Source: Membranipora membranacea (Eukaryota; Bryozoa; Gymnolaemata; Cheilostomatida; Membraniporidae). From it: a DNA stretch of 60,000 nt. The position numbers and the translations under genes were made by a program. The stretch covers positions 2,110,001 through 2,170,000 of the forward strand of contig OU612068.1 in NCBI GenBank assembly GCA_914767715.1. The letters are read 5' to 3'. How positions within the stretch are numbered: the first letter of the stretch is position 1; each line of letters opens with the position of its first letter. Positions 1 to 12,219 of this stretch are shown here, in pieces. The notes under the pieces are model-generated. The model was not told where the DNA came from. It made no database searches and saw nothing but the letters and a program-made list of their open reading frames with translations.

Positions 1-36
1 CTCAGCAGGCTGAGTTCGTTGGATCTAACCAAGAAA

Positions 37-2360
37 ATGGCAAATACATCAGTACTAGTCTTGTTATCAGCTGTCTTAGGTGAGTATCTAGCTAATATAA
101 ATGTAATTTCGTAATAAAATTATAAAATACTGTATTGAGGCTAAGTCTGAGCACTAAAACCTAACAGACAATCATTCTATCAAAATGCATTTGATATTTA
201 GGGTTTTCACTACCTTAGAGCAAAGAGTAAAACAATCACAGCAGTAAAAGCTCACCTTGTAGCAAATTCTTGGAAAAGTGAAATTTATTGCTAGCTAAAA
301 TTAACTCACGACCTCCTTACTTAATTTGTTTCCACCTTTGCGAGCTGAAATTTGGTGCTGGCTAACATTGAATCAACCCCAAAGTAGCAATTCTAAATGC
401 TAGCTAATATTTAATCCTCTTTGGTACGGATGGTACAACATTTCAATATTTTCTAAATCTGTAAACTTGAAATTCATCTCAATAACTATATGTATTTTTA
501 ATTTTATAGTAGTGGCAGTATGGGCACAATGTGGTCCCTTTGACACAAATAATAACATCGGTAACACCAATAACGGAATCAACGGACAAGACAACGGTAG
601 GAGAAACTTAGGATGTGGAGCCGCTGGAAACAGCAATGGAAACTTTAACAGCGGTGGAAATGGAATCATTGTCGATGGTCGCAGAGTCAATGATAACAGA
701 AACCAAGGTAAATTAACAGAAATACTACAATGTGGGCACAATTTATAACAAGTATAGGTATAATTCCTGAATTTATTTCAATCACTGCCCTGCTTTCGTT
801 TATGTGAATGAAGTTTTATATGAATGTCGGGTTTTAAAAACTCAAAAATTAAATTGCAATATTGTATTAGGGCTCACAATAAACAAACAATCGGTAACGA
901 CAGAAAGACACTGAAGCTACTTGTTTTACGGAGACTCTTGCCTATTTTGAAAGTTAGAAAAATTTAAGTGCATAGATTTTGGGCAAAAGCTCCTAACTCA
1001 TCATGGATTATTTGATTGAGTTCACCTACGGATAATCAGATGTGCCAGTAATTTTAGTAATATTAATTATAGTGTGATCTTTTGCCACTCAGTTGACCAT
1101 TTATTTTCCATCAGGAGGCAATGGTAACAGTATAATGGTCAAGGACCAAGACAAACAACAAAACACCAACAGTGGGCAGAGCGGTATGGATGGTAATATG
1201 AGCGGTGGAAACGGAAACGGTGATAAAATGGAGGGACAAGATGGTAAAGGCAGTCAAGGCAACAGCAACAATGGATCCGGCAGCAGCAACAGTGGATCTG
1301 GTAGCAGTGGATCAGACAACGGAAGAGGAAAAGAAAACACTGGTAACAGCAACACTAGAATTAATGTACAAGTAGGCAGCAGTCAAGGCAGCAGCATCGG
1401 ATCCAGCAGCGGAAATGGCAACGGAAATGGAAATGGAAACAGTGGAGGCAGTGGTAGCGGTAATAACAATGGAAATGGAAATAATGGTGGAAGTCATGGA
1501 AACGGAAATGGAAACAATAACAATGGTGGAAGTCAGGGAAACGACCAAGGTAATGGTAATACTGGAGGAAGTACTGGGAATAACAATGGCAATGGAAATG
1601 GTAAGTAAACTACATATGACCTGTTTTATATTTGTAATTGATTTTATAATACGTGTATAAGTTTACAGGTGTGAGATAACTCATAATCAAAGAGGCAGAT
1701 TGCAGTCTTCCAAACAAATAATTGTAGCATTACAAATCTTCTTGAGCACTAAATCACATTAAAAATATACAAGATATTAGTGACAAAAAATCTATTTTCT
1801 TTAAACCAAATTACTTGTGTAAAATATTCAAATTAATCACTTATCATATATTGTTACAGCTATCACATATGTGTATGGTACATGGAGCAGCTGGGGGGCA
1901 TTCGGTGGCTGCTCAAATAGCTGTGGAGATGGAGAGAGAACGAGAACTCGCGCCTGTATTAGACCAAGTTTCCTCAGCTTCTTCGAGAGATTCGGAGGGT
2001 GCTCCGGTATCCCCACCTCAAAAATTCAATGCAGCAGCTTCCTCAATTGTAAGTTTGAATGAAGAGAATCTCTGATGAAGTTTGAGTTTTTTTGATAATC
2101 TTTCTTAACTAGCCGCTCCTCCTTGAACCGGTTGTTTGCATGCTGACTTTGTAATCAAAATCATTTGATGTAGTTTGCGACAATTACATATCATTGCAGA
2201 TATTGAACCTATAGTGGAGTGGTTATATGCAAACCAAACGCTTGTCCAATAGTGAAAACTAAACTATACACCATATTAAACAAAGCAATAGTATGAAATT
2301 GTCTTTCCTTATCATTCAGGTGGATCCCGTAATTCTCATGGTAGCGTTGAACAATACTAA
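37..2360 (+). CDS. Secreted Gly/Asn/Ser-rich protein with a C-terminal TSP1 domain (paralog 1)
   Basis: Five exons, all joined in phase 1: 37-79, 510-707, 1115-1600, 1860-2048, 2320-2360, giving 318 aa. Exon 1 and the start of exon 2 encode a hydrophobic signal peptide (MANTSVLVLLSAVLG then VVAVWAQ). Exon 2 is an Asn/Gly-rich segment with two Cys. Exon 3 (162 codons) is low-complexity Gly/Asn/Ser sequence. Exon 4 is one thrombospondin type-1 repeat: it has WSSW (a C-mannosylation-type WxxW motif), CSNSCGDG (fits the O-fucosylation pattern CxxSCG) and the RTRTRAC strand. The sixth Cys of the fold is completed by the first codon of exon 5. The stop is followed by AATAAA at 2578. The protein is inferred to be extracellular (matrix, mucus or adhesion); I recognise no named ortholog. 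The ATG is only 37 bases from the window edge, so the promoter is not visible. Confidence 0.85.
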
Positions 2361-2577
2361 GAACAAAAACTCAACAACTAAAGACCTGCAGAACTCGCAT
2401 CGACAGAATAAGCAGGCAGAACAAGGACAGTTGGCCTGTAGGAAGAATATGTAATGAAAATGAATAATTTGTTAAGGACATGCATGTCAATATGATTTGT
2501 AATAATAATGATATGATTTTCTGGTTTTAGTTTATTATCTTGTGTTAACTTTTTAACTTGGTTGTTGTTATGTTATA

Positions 2578-2583
2578 AATAAA
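2578..2583 (+). promoter_or_regulatory. Polyadenylation signal AATAAA of the first TSP1 gene
   Basis: Canonical AATAAA in T-rich sequence, about 220 bases after the stop codon at 2358-2360. The paralog has one at a similar distance (9093). Confidence 0.55.
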
Positions 2584-2649
2584 AAATTCAAAACTCAAAA
2601 AGAATCAACAGCTGTGATTTGTGTAATTATAAATTGTAAGTTATATTAA

Positions 2650-3159
2650 TCGGCCGGCCTAGATGTGAAATATATCATTATTATCATATATTATACCAAT
2701 CAAGCAGATTCGCTCAGGTTGACTCTTGTTTTTTCGCTGCGCACATTCTGACTTGGTTATGACAGGAAACTTTACCAGTAATGAAATATTTCTCGGCCAT
2801 GTCGTCAACATGAAGTCAATAAGAAGTACATAGGACAAGTTTGATCTCCTCATCTGCACTTAAAGTTTCTATCCCTATTGATTGATAAACAGTGATTTTG
2901 AGAGAGGAAGGAGTTGCATCATCCACATTGCAAATTGTAGCTGTCTTGTTTTTTTACTTGTGCTGACATAGCTTCTGGGTTCGGTACATTTAAACACAAA
3001 ACACTCATCACAGTCCTCATGAAACATGAATCACATCTGTGGCCTACTTTGCAAGTTATCAAGTTTTGACCCAAAAAATCACAAAAGTTAGATAGTTTTG
3101 TCCATGTCAAGTCGCAGTACAGCAAAGAAGCACTGAGGAGCGGTTTAATTGCTTAAAGA
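2650..3159. other. Gene-free stretch downstream of the first TSP1 gene
   Basis: Short open frames on the minus strand (2659-2859 and 2919-3125) have no recognisable domain and no convincing splice context. I see nothing else here. It may be the 5' end of the adjacent degraded LINE. Confidence 0.4.
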
Positions 3160-5095
3160 ATTAAGATAAATTCAACGATTATAGCAAATTTACCGATGAA
3201 AATATACACGAATATTTCCGCAATGTTGACTGGCACCAATCTCTATGTTACAGCAACATTAACCATGTCATAGAGAATTTCAATGAAACTTTCTTAAATT
3301 TAACATCAAAACTTATAAACGGAGGACTTGCTATGTCAAATCTGAGGTCCTTCCTATGTGGATTGATGATGAAGTGCGTGATCATATGAGACTAAGAGAC
3401 CAGTATAAATCTCAAAAGTTCTGGGATTTTTATAAAACTGAAAGAAACTTAGTCACTAACATGATAAAAAAAAAAAGAAGAAGTATATGACAAAACTGGT
3501 TGAAAATTCCAAAGGCTATAATACCAAATCATTGTGGAATGCGCTAAATATCAGAAACAAAACTAAAACTTACATTGACAATGCTGCTGATATTTCTAGC
3601 AGTAATTTGAATGAGCATTTTACATCTATCTCTGCGAAGCTATCAAAAGATTTTTCTTTGATTTCTGATTTTTCTAATACTTTACCTAATTACAACCACA
3701 AAGGTTTGAAACAATTTCCAAAATTTACAACAGTCTCATCGCATAAGCTTCTAAAATCAATACCCATAGGCAAAAGCACTGGTCCTGACCAGATTTCAGA
3801 TCGGATGTTAAACAAAACATTTCCCTACGTAGGTCCAGTGCTCACAGATATTTTCAAAAGAATCTTAGATGAAGGAGTATTTCCAAAAGTCTGGAAAATT
3901 GCTCGCGTAACCCCTATTTTTAAGTCCGGGTCAAAAGATTACCCAGGAAATTATAGACCTATATCAGTTTTACCCGTTCTTTCGAAGATATTTGAAAAAC
4001 ATTTAAATATTAATATTCAGATATTTTTTAATGAAAACCATCTAATATCTTCATCGCAGTCCGGTTTTCGCACTGCCCATTTATGCAGCGATGCCGTTCA
4101 CAAAATTATTTCTGACTATTCTTCTGAGAAACTCAAACAAAGGAAGATTATTTTTCTGTTTATTGATTTCTGCAAGGCATTATTGATTGTGTTGATCACC
4201 AAATATTAAAAAATAAACTACAGAACTTTAATTTTGAGAACAAGGCATTTTTGTTGCTATCATCATTTCTACAGGACAGGTCTCAGTATGTTCATTATAA
4301 TGGTGCAGTGTCATCAACACTGTTCCCTCTACGGTAGTTCAAATTTGTAATCGAGATTTGGTTTCAATCAACAAGTGGTGCAAAAATTATCACATGACAA
4401 TAAATTATAAAAAATCACACTTTTTAAGTTCTTTTGGGGAGGATTCATCATTAAATTTAAAAATTGACAATAATCAAATATTTCAAAGGCATGTAACTGA
4501 ACTTCTTGGCTTTAAGATATCTGACTCATTTTCATTGAATGGTCATTGTGAGACTGTTTTGGATAAGGTGTCAAAAAATACAAACTTACTTAAGCTACTT
4601 GACCACACATTCTGCTAAACAATTTTATTTTCAATTTATTCACTGTTATCACATTTATGGTATCCATATATATTACAACTTATGTGCATCAAATATCACA
4701 AACCCAATTTTCACTCAGCAAAAAAAAGCCTTGAGAGTTGTGGCCAATGTTCAACATATACCTTTTTATTTGTCACCTACTAAAGACCTATGTACATCAC
4801 TTAAAATTTTACCCTTCCAATACTGAGCAATTATTTTACTTGCATTACGGGATTTAAGGCTCTGAATAAGTTATCACCTCCATACATCTCTGAATTTTTT
4901 TTTACCACACCACACCGATTTCCAAGAAGAGATACACACTTACTTAAACCTCCATTAGACAACTTAAACCACAAAATAGCAACAAACTTTAATATTTTAC
5001 CCTCTACATTGAGAAGCACTCTTACTTTGAATATGTTTAAGAAAAGGCTAATGCAACATTTTTTCAGTTTATTGGCATAGTCTTATTTTTTGTTG
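3160..5095 (+). mobile_element. Decayed non-LTR retrotransposon (LINE), reverse transcriptase remnant
   Basis: A plus-strand open frame at 3487-4209 shows the start of a LINE reverse transcriptase: GKSTGPDQISDRML, then WKIARVTPIFKSG, then NYRPISVLPVLSKIFEKH, then SQSGFR, reaching the first palm Asp (LFIDFCKA). A frameshift follows at about 4180. The segment that should carry the catalytic YxDD box is missing: the text jumps at about 4310-4350 from VSST to the thumb-like region. C-terminal sequence continues in two further frames (4358-4618, 4539-4826) and ends near 5080 (FKKRLMQHFFS). Sequence before 3487 reads as the linker between endonuclease and RT in another frame. Several frameshifts plus the missing active site make it inactive. 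The clade (CR1/Jockey/L2-like) cannot be fixed by eye. Confidence 0.85.
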
Positions 5096-6036
5096 AATCT
5101 TTGTTTGTATCATTTTTCTTTTTTGCCATTTACGTCACATCTTGAAAAACATTTGAAATAATGAATTGTTGCTGACAATAAAAGTATATATTATATATAA
5201 TTGCGACCGTGGTTTCCCTTACTAATATCATTATCTTATAGACGACGATCTTACCACAAATCACAGTGTAATTTTAAGAATTTGAAGGCTTCTTTCCAAA
5301 TATAGACAGGAAAGGTGTACAGAAGATCAACTGATTATATATGATTGTATTGTTGTACAACTCAGAACTCTGGTTTTATTCTAGTACTGATTGAGAGAGG
5401 CTCACAATTTTTACAGCTTTTTGAACGTGCCAATTTTAACTGTGATATTGAAGCTACTGTATGCAGTTAGATTTAGACGACAGTGGAGAATATTCATCAG
5501 GATATGTACCATGTTATATGAGGGATGGGCGCAGTTTGATACAGTGCCAAAAGCAGAACAACCAGAACCAGATATTGCAAAAGTTTTATTCCCACAAGCA
5601 TTCGATTTTTATACTTTTCAGCCAAGTAGTTTTGCTTCATCATTGATGAAAGCAACAAATAAAGATTATCTTATCTTATCTTATGGTTCTGTTTTTCCAG
5701 GATGTCCTCACGCTGGTGTCAGTGGTCTTGTGACTTTGTACCAGTATATGCTAGCTCCTCACAAAATTAATGGATTATTAAAGATTATATATATATAAAA
5801 TCAATCTTAATTAAAGATATTGTATAAAATCCAGATGTTGTGTGAGTTCTTCATTGTCTCCTTTTATCTCCTCTTGTGAATATCTCTGCTGTCCGTGCTC
5901 GGTGGATATAAGAAATGGTCAATTCTTAGATATAGCTGGATTACATTAAAAGCTTTTTTATGTTCAGCTTTATTTCAAGAGCATATATAACTAAGTAACA
6001 TAAGTTTATAAACAAATACTCTTTTTTTTGCAGAAA
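5096..6036. other. Gene-free stretch upstream of the second TSP1 gene
   Basis: It holds the tail of the LINE and a 135-codon plus-strand open frame (5391-5798) with no recognisable domain and unremarkable composition, probably chance. A polypyrimidine tract plus CAG at about 6021-6033 abuts the next start codon and looks like the 3' splice site of a 5'-UTR intron. Confidence 0.4.
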
Positions 6037-8849
6037 ATGGCAAATACATCAGCGCTAGTCATATTATCAGCAGTCTTAGGTGAGTATAATAGTAATATAG
6101 TAAGAATATATTATAGTACAGGTTAAATAATGGGTTGTAAATAAGTGAGCTGCAAAGATTCAATAAATAGTTTGGTTTCAACCAGAGAGATGTGCAGCGG
6201 ACAGGATTCCTGCCTGTCTGCCCATACTTGCTGATGTTTTGGGTGTAGTTTGGTTGACAGTCTGCCTTAGATGAGCAGACAGTTTTTTTGTATGGATGGT
6301 CTTTTCTGGAGGTCATGGGCAAATGAATGAACGCACAAGTTCTTTTGATGGATAGACACTGCACAGACTGATTTTGTTTGAAGGATATGGGGGGGGGCAA
6401 ATATTTTCATCCAACGGCAAACAGGAACAAATAGGATTCTCTGCTCTCAACTTTTCAAAACATGACAAACTATGCATTATCAACATTTCAAAATTTGAAT
6501 TGCTAAATTAATTAAATTGGTGAACTAATTCTCAAATCAATAATCAATAAATTTTTACAATACATGATATGATATGACATGATATGATTAGCATTCATTT
6601 GAGAAGAGTGATTTTGATGTTTCTTTAGTAGTGGCAGTATTGGGGCAATGTGGCCCATTCGGAACAAATAATAACATCGGTAACACCAATAACGGAATCA
6701 ACGGACAATTCAACGGATTGAGAAACTTAGGATGTGGAGCTAGTGGAAACGGGAACGGAAACTTTAACAGCGATGGAAACGGAATATCTATCAATGGCCG
6801 TAATGTCAATAATAACGGAAACCAAGGTAAACTGTCACAAACAGTACAAATAATGGTTGTTGTACATGACACTTTATTAGGCAATCAACTAAGAACTGGA
6901 GATGGTGAGAGGGCTACAGTAGTATACTTGATTGATTGATTTGTATTCTATCACTAACTGTAAAGTTACGAGAAAAAGGTTGCTGGTACACGTACTCTGC
7001 TAAAAAACGATGAAGTTGCCTTGTATGCAAAAATAGTATTATTAAAAAGTAATTAAAAATTGTATTATTAATATAAATGCACATGTGTCTCAAAAAGCAG
7101 TCTTTGCCCCAGGCAGTGCGGTATTTAGCTTAGAATAAGCTATGCGTTATATCTGCATCACAATACCATAGCATGAAGGAATCAAATCTTTATCTTACTT
7201 TATGCAGAGTTCCTAACCCTTTCCTAACTTATTATAGATTGTCTGATAGAGTCCTTCTGAAGGTGATAAGATGTATCCGTTATTGAAGAAATATCATCTG
7301 AATGATTATTTTCAGGCAGCAACAGCGGATCTGGCAGCAGCTCTAGTCAATCTGTCAGCATCCCCAGTCAAACTGGCAGCCAGACCAGTGACTCAGGCAG
7401 CCAGGTCAGTGAAACTGGTAGCAGGATCAGTGAATCTGGCAGCTCCGGCGCCGTTATCGTAGGAAACAATGGTGGAAGTCAAGGAAACAATCAAGGTAAT
7501 GATAATACTGGGGAATTAGTGTGGACAACAGTGGCGACGGGGGCAGAGTCAGATGTAGGTACTAGATCGCGTGTTTGGTTTCGCATAACTCTCCTTACAA
7601 CGATATGGAAAGTAGGCTACACTTTGGTGATGTGCACATGTCAATGGATGTAACTTATAAAAAAAATCAGAGCACTGTTTTCAAAAAGCAGTCTTTGACC
7701 CAGGCAGTGCGGTATTTAGCTTAGAATAAGCTATGCGTTATATCTGCATCAAAATACCATAGCATGAAGGAATCAAATCTTTATCTCACTTTGTGCAGAA
7801 TTCCTAACCCTTTCCTAACTTATTATAGATTGTCTGATAGAGTCCTTCTGAAGGTGATAAGATGTATCCGTTATTGAAGAAATATCATCTGAATGATTAT
7901 TTTCAGGCAGCAACAGCGGATCTGGCAGCAGCTCTAATCAATCTGTCAGCATCCCCAGTCAAACTGGCAGCCAGACCAGTGACTCAGGCAGCCAGGTCAG
8001 TGAAACTGGTAGCAGGATCAGTGAATCTGGCAGCTCCGGCGCCGTTATCGTAGGAAACAATGGTGGAAGTCAAGGAAACAATCAAGGTAATGATAATACT
8101 GGGGAATTAGTGTGGACAACAGTGGCGACGGGGGCAGAGTCAGATGTAGGTACTAGATCGCGTGTTTGGTTTTGCATAACTCTCCTTACAACGATATGAA
8201 AAGTAGGCTACACTTTGGTGATGTGCCCATGTCAATGGATGTAACTTATTAAAAAAATTAGAGCACTGTTTTCCAAACAAACATTGGCCGCATGGAAAAA
8301 TCAGTGGCTAGATTTCTATAGTCAAAGCACAGCATCGCACACTTATAAAATATTAAAGGAAATAAGTTTTTTTGTGAGAATATGTTCTCTGCAGAGAATT
8401 AGGTTGTCACATGTAAGAAATCAATCACTTATCATATGTGGTTACAGCTATCACATATGTGTATGGTACATGGAGCAACTGGGGAGCATACGGTAGCTGC
8501 TCAAATAGCTGTGGAGATGGGATAAGAACAAGAACTCGTACCTGTATTAGACCAAGTTTCCTCAGATTCTCCGAGAGATTCGGTGGGTGCTCCGGTGTCT
8601 CCTCCTCAAAACTCAGATGCTTTACTAGCTGTAAGTTTGAATGAAAAGAATTTCTAAGAACATTTTAGTTTCTGTGACATTTTCTGAACCATTTTCACCT
8701 CTCTCGCTGGATTGTCGTTGTTGTTGTTGATGTGGTTTGGTTATTTTTCATTGTTGGTTAAAGTTATTGGCAAAACCATCCAATAATGGGTACCATTAAC
8801 TAAAAAACTTAGTAGCATAACTTATTTAATTTCCTGCTATACAGGTTGA
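6037..8849 (+). CDS. Secreted Gly/Asn/Ser-rich protein with a C-terminal TSP1 domain (paralog 2)
   Basis: Six exons in phase 1: 6037-6079, 6629-6826, 7316-7495, 7907-8086, 8448-8630, 8845-8849, giving 262 aa. Architecture is as in the paralog at 37-2360: signal peptide (MANTSALVILSAVLG), an exon 2 of identical 198-base length with the same Asn/Gly motif and two Cys, then a Ser/Gly/Thr-rich middle, then a TSP1 domain (WSNW, CSNSCGDG, RTRTRTC, GGCSG). The middle is encoded by two nearly identical 60-codon exons created by a 591-bp tandem duplication. The two copies differ by one residue (Ser/Asn). The protein ends right after the sixth TSP1 Cys (TGT TGA), so it lacks the short tail seen in paralog 1. 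CAG lies three bases before the ATG, suggesting a spliced 5' leader. Confidence 0.83.
7090..8271 (+). repeat. 591-bp tandem duplication carrying an exon (two copies)
   Basis: Copy 1 is 7090-7680 and copy 2 is 7681-8271. Corresponding positions are exactly 591 bases apart (for example the acceptor before the exon at 7316 versus 7907) and only a handful of bases differ, so the event is recent. Each copy holds about 225 bases of upstream intron, one 180-base phase-1 exon with both splice sites intact, and downstream intron. Because the exon is symmetric (phase 1-1) the duplication adds 60 residues without breaking the frame. Confidence 0.95.
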
Positions 8850-9092
8850 TTACGTAATTGTCTCCATGGCGGAAATGTGAACATACCTTAAGAAGAAACT
8901 ATAAGGGCTGGCAGATCTCACAGCAACAGAATTATTGGGCAGACCAGGACAGTTGGCCTTTTGGAAGAATTTGTTGTGAAATAATTACTTTTTAAAAATG
9001 ATGATCATTGTCATTGTTTCGGACGCATGTAAATATGAGTTGTTATACATTTGGTTTATTGTTTTAATTTTTTCATCGTTTAATATGTTTCA

Positions 9093-9098
9093 AATAAA
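9093..9098 (+). promoter_or_regulatory. Polyadenylation signal AATAAA of the second TSP1 gene
   Basis: AATAAA in an AT-rich run about 245 bases after the stop at 8847-8849, at the position equivalent to the signal in the paralog. Confidence 0.55.
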
Positions 9099-9099
9099 A

Positions 9100-12000
9100 A
9101 AGTGACCAAACAGCTTAAAAAAATCTATTTGTGATAATTGAGATTACATTAGGCATTGGGATCAGAATTTATTAGGAGCGGGGTCAGGGCGAGGAGTCAG
9201 GCAGAGGGGTCACAGAGAGGTTGTGATAGGTGCAGCTTGCCGATACTGCTGAGTCAGTTGCCACTCTTTAAATTTACCCATCTTCACCATTTTCACTCTA
9301 CTCACAACTATATATACAAATATATATGAGAAACAAAAATGAAGAATACATCACAAAACATGCGGACTCAAAAAAGTCTGAATTGATCACTTATATGATG
9401 AAATGATTACCACAACATCGGACTATTGTGGAATGCCAGTAAACCCAATGTGGCATGCCAGTAAAGTTTTCCCATAATTGATGATTTCTGTAAACAAATT
9501 GGTTGCGTCACAAAATATTGAAAACGAAAATACAGTCAATTGATTACAAGGGGTATTTGTTCGGTTGGTGCCATTTTTTTTTCAATGTTCAATACAATGA
9601 TGCACCATCCGTAATATGATCAATACAAAAATCAATACTTATTCGCATTCTTTGCACGTTGGAATTCCACCTTCCTTTTATTGTAAAATTGAAACAGTCA
9701 AACAGATCAGAGGCCACCCAATCATGTATATTATGTGGATAACTTACTTTCACCAATACGAATTTTTCCAGATAATGTATGGGTGTTTAATTACAAGAAG
9801 AAAAATAGGCATCTTGAAAACTCCCAATCCCTAACTGTCAATTGTGGTGAGATAACATCATGACCAGTTGGCAATAGTGCACACAAAAAATCCAGCGGGC
9901 TTCCGAAAGCTAACAAGGCTCACTAAAGCATACCGAAGATTACTTGTATCAATCTGTGACAACGCCGCTTTTTAAAATTTTGCAACAGACTTTTTAATAA
10001 AAATTATCAACCCACACATTTCCGAGTAAATAATGCCACCTGAAAAAACATTGCTCAAGATTGACTCATGACAGGTTTTTTAATTTTCCACAATATACTG
10101 TTACACCCACGTTTAACAGAGAGGCACCATTTTATCAGTAATTTAATGGAGTCAGGATGGAAGGATTTTCATTTAATCAAAATTAAAAGGCTCTACCAGT
10201 TCGTTTAAGATGTGTTTTTGTTTCACACAGAAGTTTACCTGGAATGAGGATCATCCCACTTATTCCTAATAAAAGCATTGAGTGGTGTAGAATACAGCAA
10301 CATAACTTTTGTCAAATCCTTTCAAACTTAACTAAATTTAAAAAATTTATAAAGGTTATATAGTATAGTTCACTGTTATTTAGTTTTATCAAATTAATTA
10401 TCAGTGATCATGTCCTATGATATGAACCTGAAGCAGTAAAAATGAGGTTATTCCATTACAGACATGTGACAAATCAAGGGCATGGCAGTTCTCTATCGCT
10501 AACTTCACAAAACTTACAAAGCTGCAAACAATGTTGCATCGGCACATTTATGGAAGAAAAATAATCACATATATTTTTTGCTCAGTTTGAAAAATGTTAA
10601 AAATGCAACATATCGATGCAATAGTTTTATTCCTTTTTGTCCACAACTGTAGCTATTTTCAAACTAAAGCGGAAGGAAGCTGTACCCACTTCCGAGGCAG
10701 GAGACAGAAGGTATTCTTACCGCAAATGTAATAATAGTGTAAGGAAACAGTTCAGTTCCGTACACAGAGAAAATGTGGAAGTAAGACCATGATCACCTGT
10801 CAATGCCGGCCATAAAATATGTCATCATCATAAATAAAGATAGCTTTTTATTGCGACCAACAGAAGCACTGTAATTGTTATAAGATTGGGAATCCTTCCC
10901 CCAATACAACAACATGATTCATGTGGCTAGGATGTACAATAGGTGGCAGAGTGACACTGCAATTCTGACTTTTTTTTTCCTAGTATTCCTTGGATATAAA
11001 ACATGAAACTTTTTTGTCTGCTTGCTGCTAGCCTATTACTGGTCTTTCGGTATTGACATGCAATAATTTAAAATGGCATAGATAATTAAAGATAACGTAG
11101 TTGTATTTAAAGTTTCCCATGAGCGTCTCAATCTCGTAATGATTCACTTATGAAAGTATTGCTGCAGTATCATATACGTTTTCGGTTAGCAAACCAAATA
11201 GGTTTTCAGATCAATTTGTGTCATTTCTATAGAGCCAGACATGGACATTTCGACACATGCCATTAAACAGACATAGGTCACAACAATTTGGAAAGTACAG
11301 GGTGCCAAAACTTAGGCTTGACCCCTGTTTGCCCGATTACCTGTTGTTGGTTTGCTGTTGCCCCCTCGACTTGTATTATCCTTTGGTTTGAATGAATCAT
11401 TAGTTGGAGAAATAACAGGATCCGAGAGGAATGACAAGCTATTAGGAAGTTACTCCCCTGGATTAGGTAAGACATCTATCATGCGTCTCTATGTGGGCTG
11501 TTTCCTTAGACCAAAGCAGCTATTGTTGTAGACCCAATCAGAGGTATTTTAGTATTGATAAAATCATGGCACAATCGAATGTTATGGCATAAGTCACATG
11601 TAATTATATTTAATCTGAGGTACTTAGGACAAGAAATTTGAAGTGGTGTAACCGTGTCAGTTGCCATATTTCTGCTAATTCTTGCCTGTCCCGTGTCATA
11701 GCCATTAATCTATATGCCTGTCACACACGAAGCTAGCAAATAATTATTGTACCAAACAAGCACTTGTAAACATTTAGGAGCTGATATACGAGGGCTCAAG
11801 TGGCTGGGCTTCCCTCCATCGCCCAACATGCTGCCTAGATTAGCGTGTTATGACTGACAGTGATCTTAGGTTATGTTTTGCTAGTTCTGAATGCACTAAA
11901 GTAGGTTTTGTCTCGAATGTGTGAAGTATGTCTATAAGCATAGATTTCAAATGACACTGCCACTACTTTGACATGCTATATATTTCCTATGATCTTGAGA

Positions 12001-12219
12001 TGTGACCCATACCTGTTGCGCCTTGCCGAAACGAAAGCTCTGAATTTTGGAACCTGCCGCTTAACCTTCAAGATCTATAACATTATAGAAAGTAAGCTTC
12101 AGTGTTCTGGGGCAGTGGAAAGCAGAATAGACCCAGCTCGAGAGAAGAACAGGCCACAGAGATAGTCAGGGACGGTCTATCCGGTACTATTCTTTGATAT
12201 TTTATACCTAATTCGTGAG
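9100..12219. other. Three-kilobase stretch without a recognisable gene
   Basis: No exon with a known domain was found on either strand. The longest open frames (9616-9834 +, 11278-11475 -) look random. The stretch includes the left copy of a diverged repeat described at 10760-11060. The last few hundred bases should contain the promoter and 5' UTR of the Dickkopf-like gene. Confidence 0.4.
10760..11060 (+). repeat. Diverged dispersed repeat, copy left of the Dickkopf-like gene
   Basis: Blocks shared in the same order and orientation with 14655-14930: ACACAGAGAAAATGTGGAAG, then GCTGTAATTGTTATAA with variants (ACTGTAATTGTTATAAGATT here), then TAGCCTATTACTGGT. The intervening sequence is diverged. 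It is probably an old interspersed element, since no terminal inverted repeats or coding remnants are visible. Confidence 0.5.

Noticed and set aside
5391-5798. 135-codon plus-strand open frame
   Set aside because: No domain, no splice context, overlapping alternative frames, and it follows a dead LINE; treated as chance.
7316-8086. CRISPR-like or phage-type direct repeats
   Set aside because: The repeats are a single eukaryotic exon duplication with conserved splice sites; no spacer pattern and the genome is animal.
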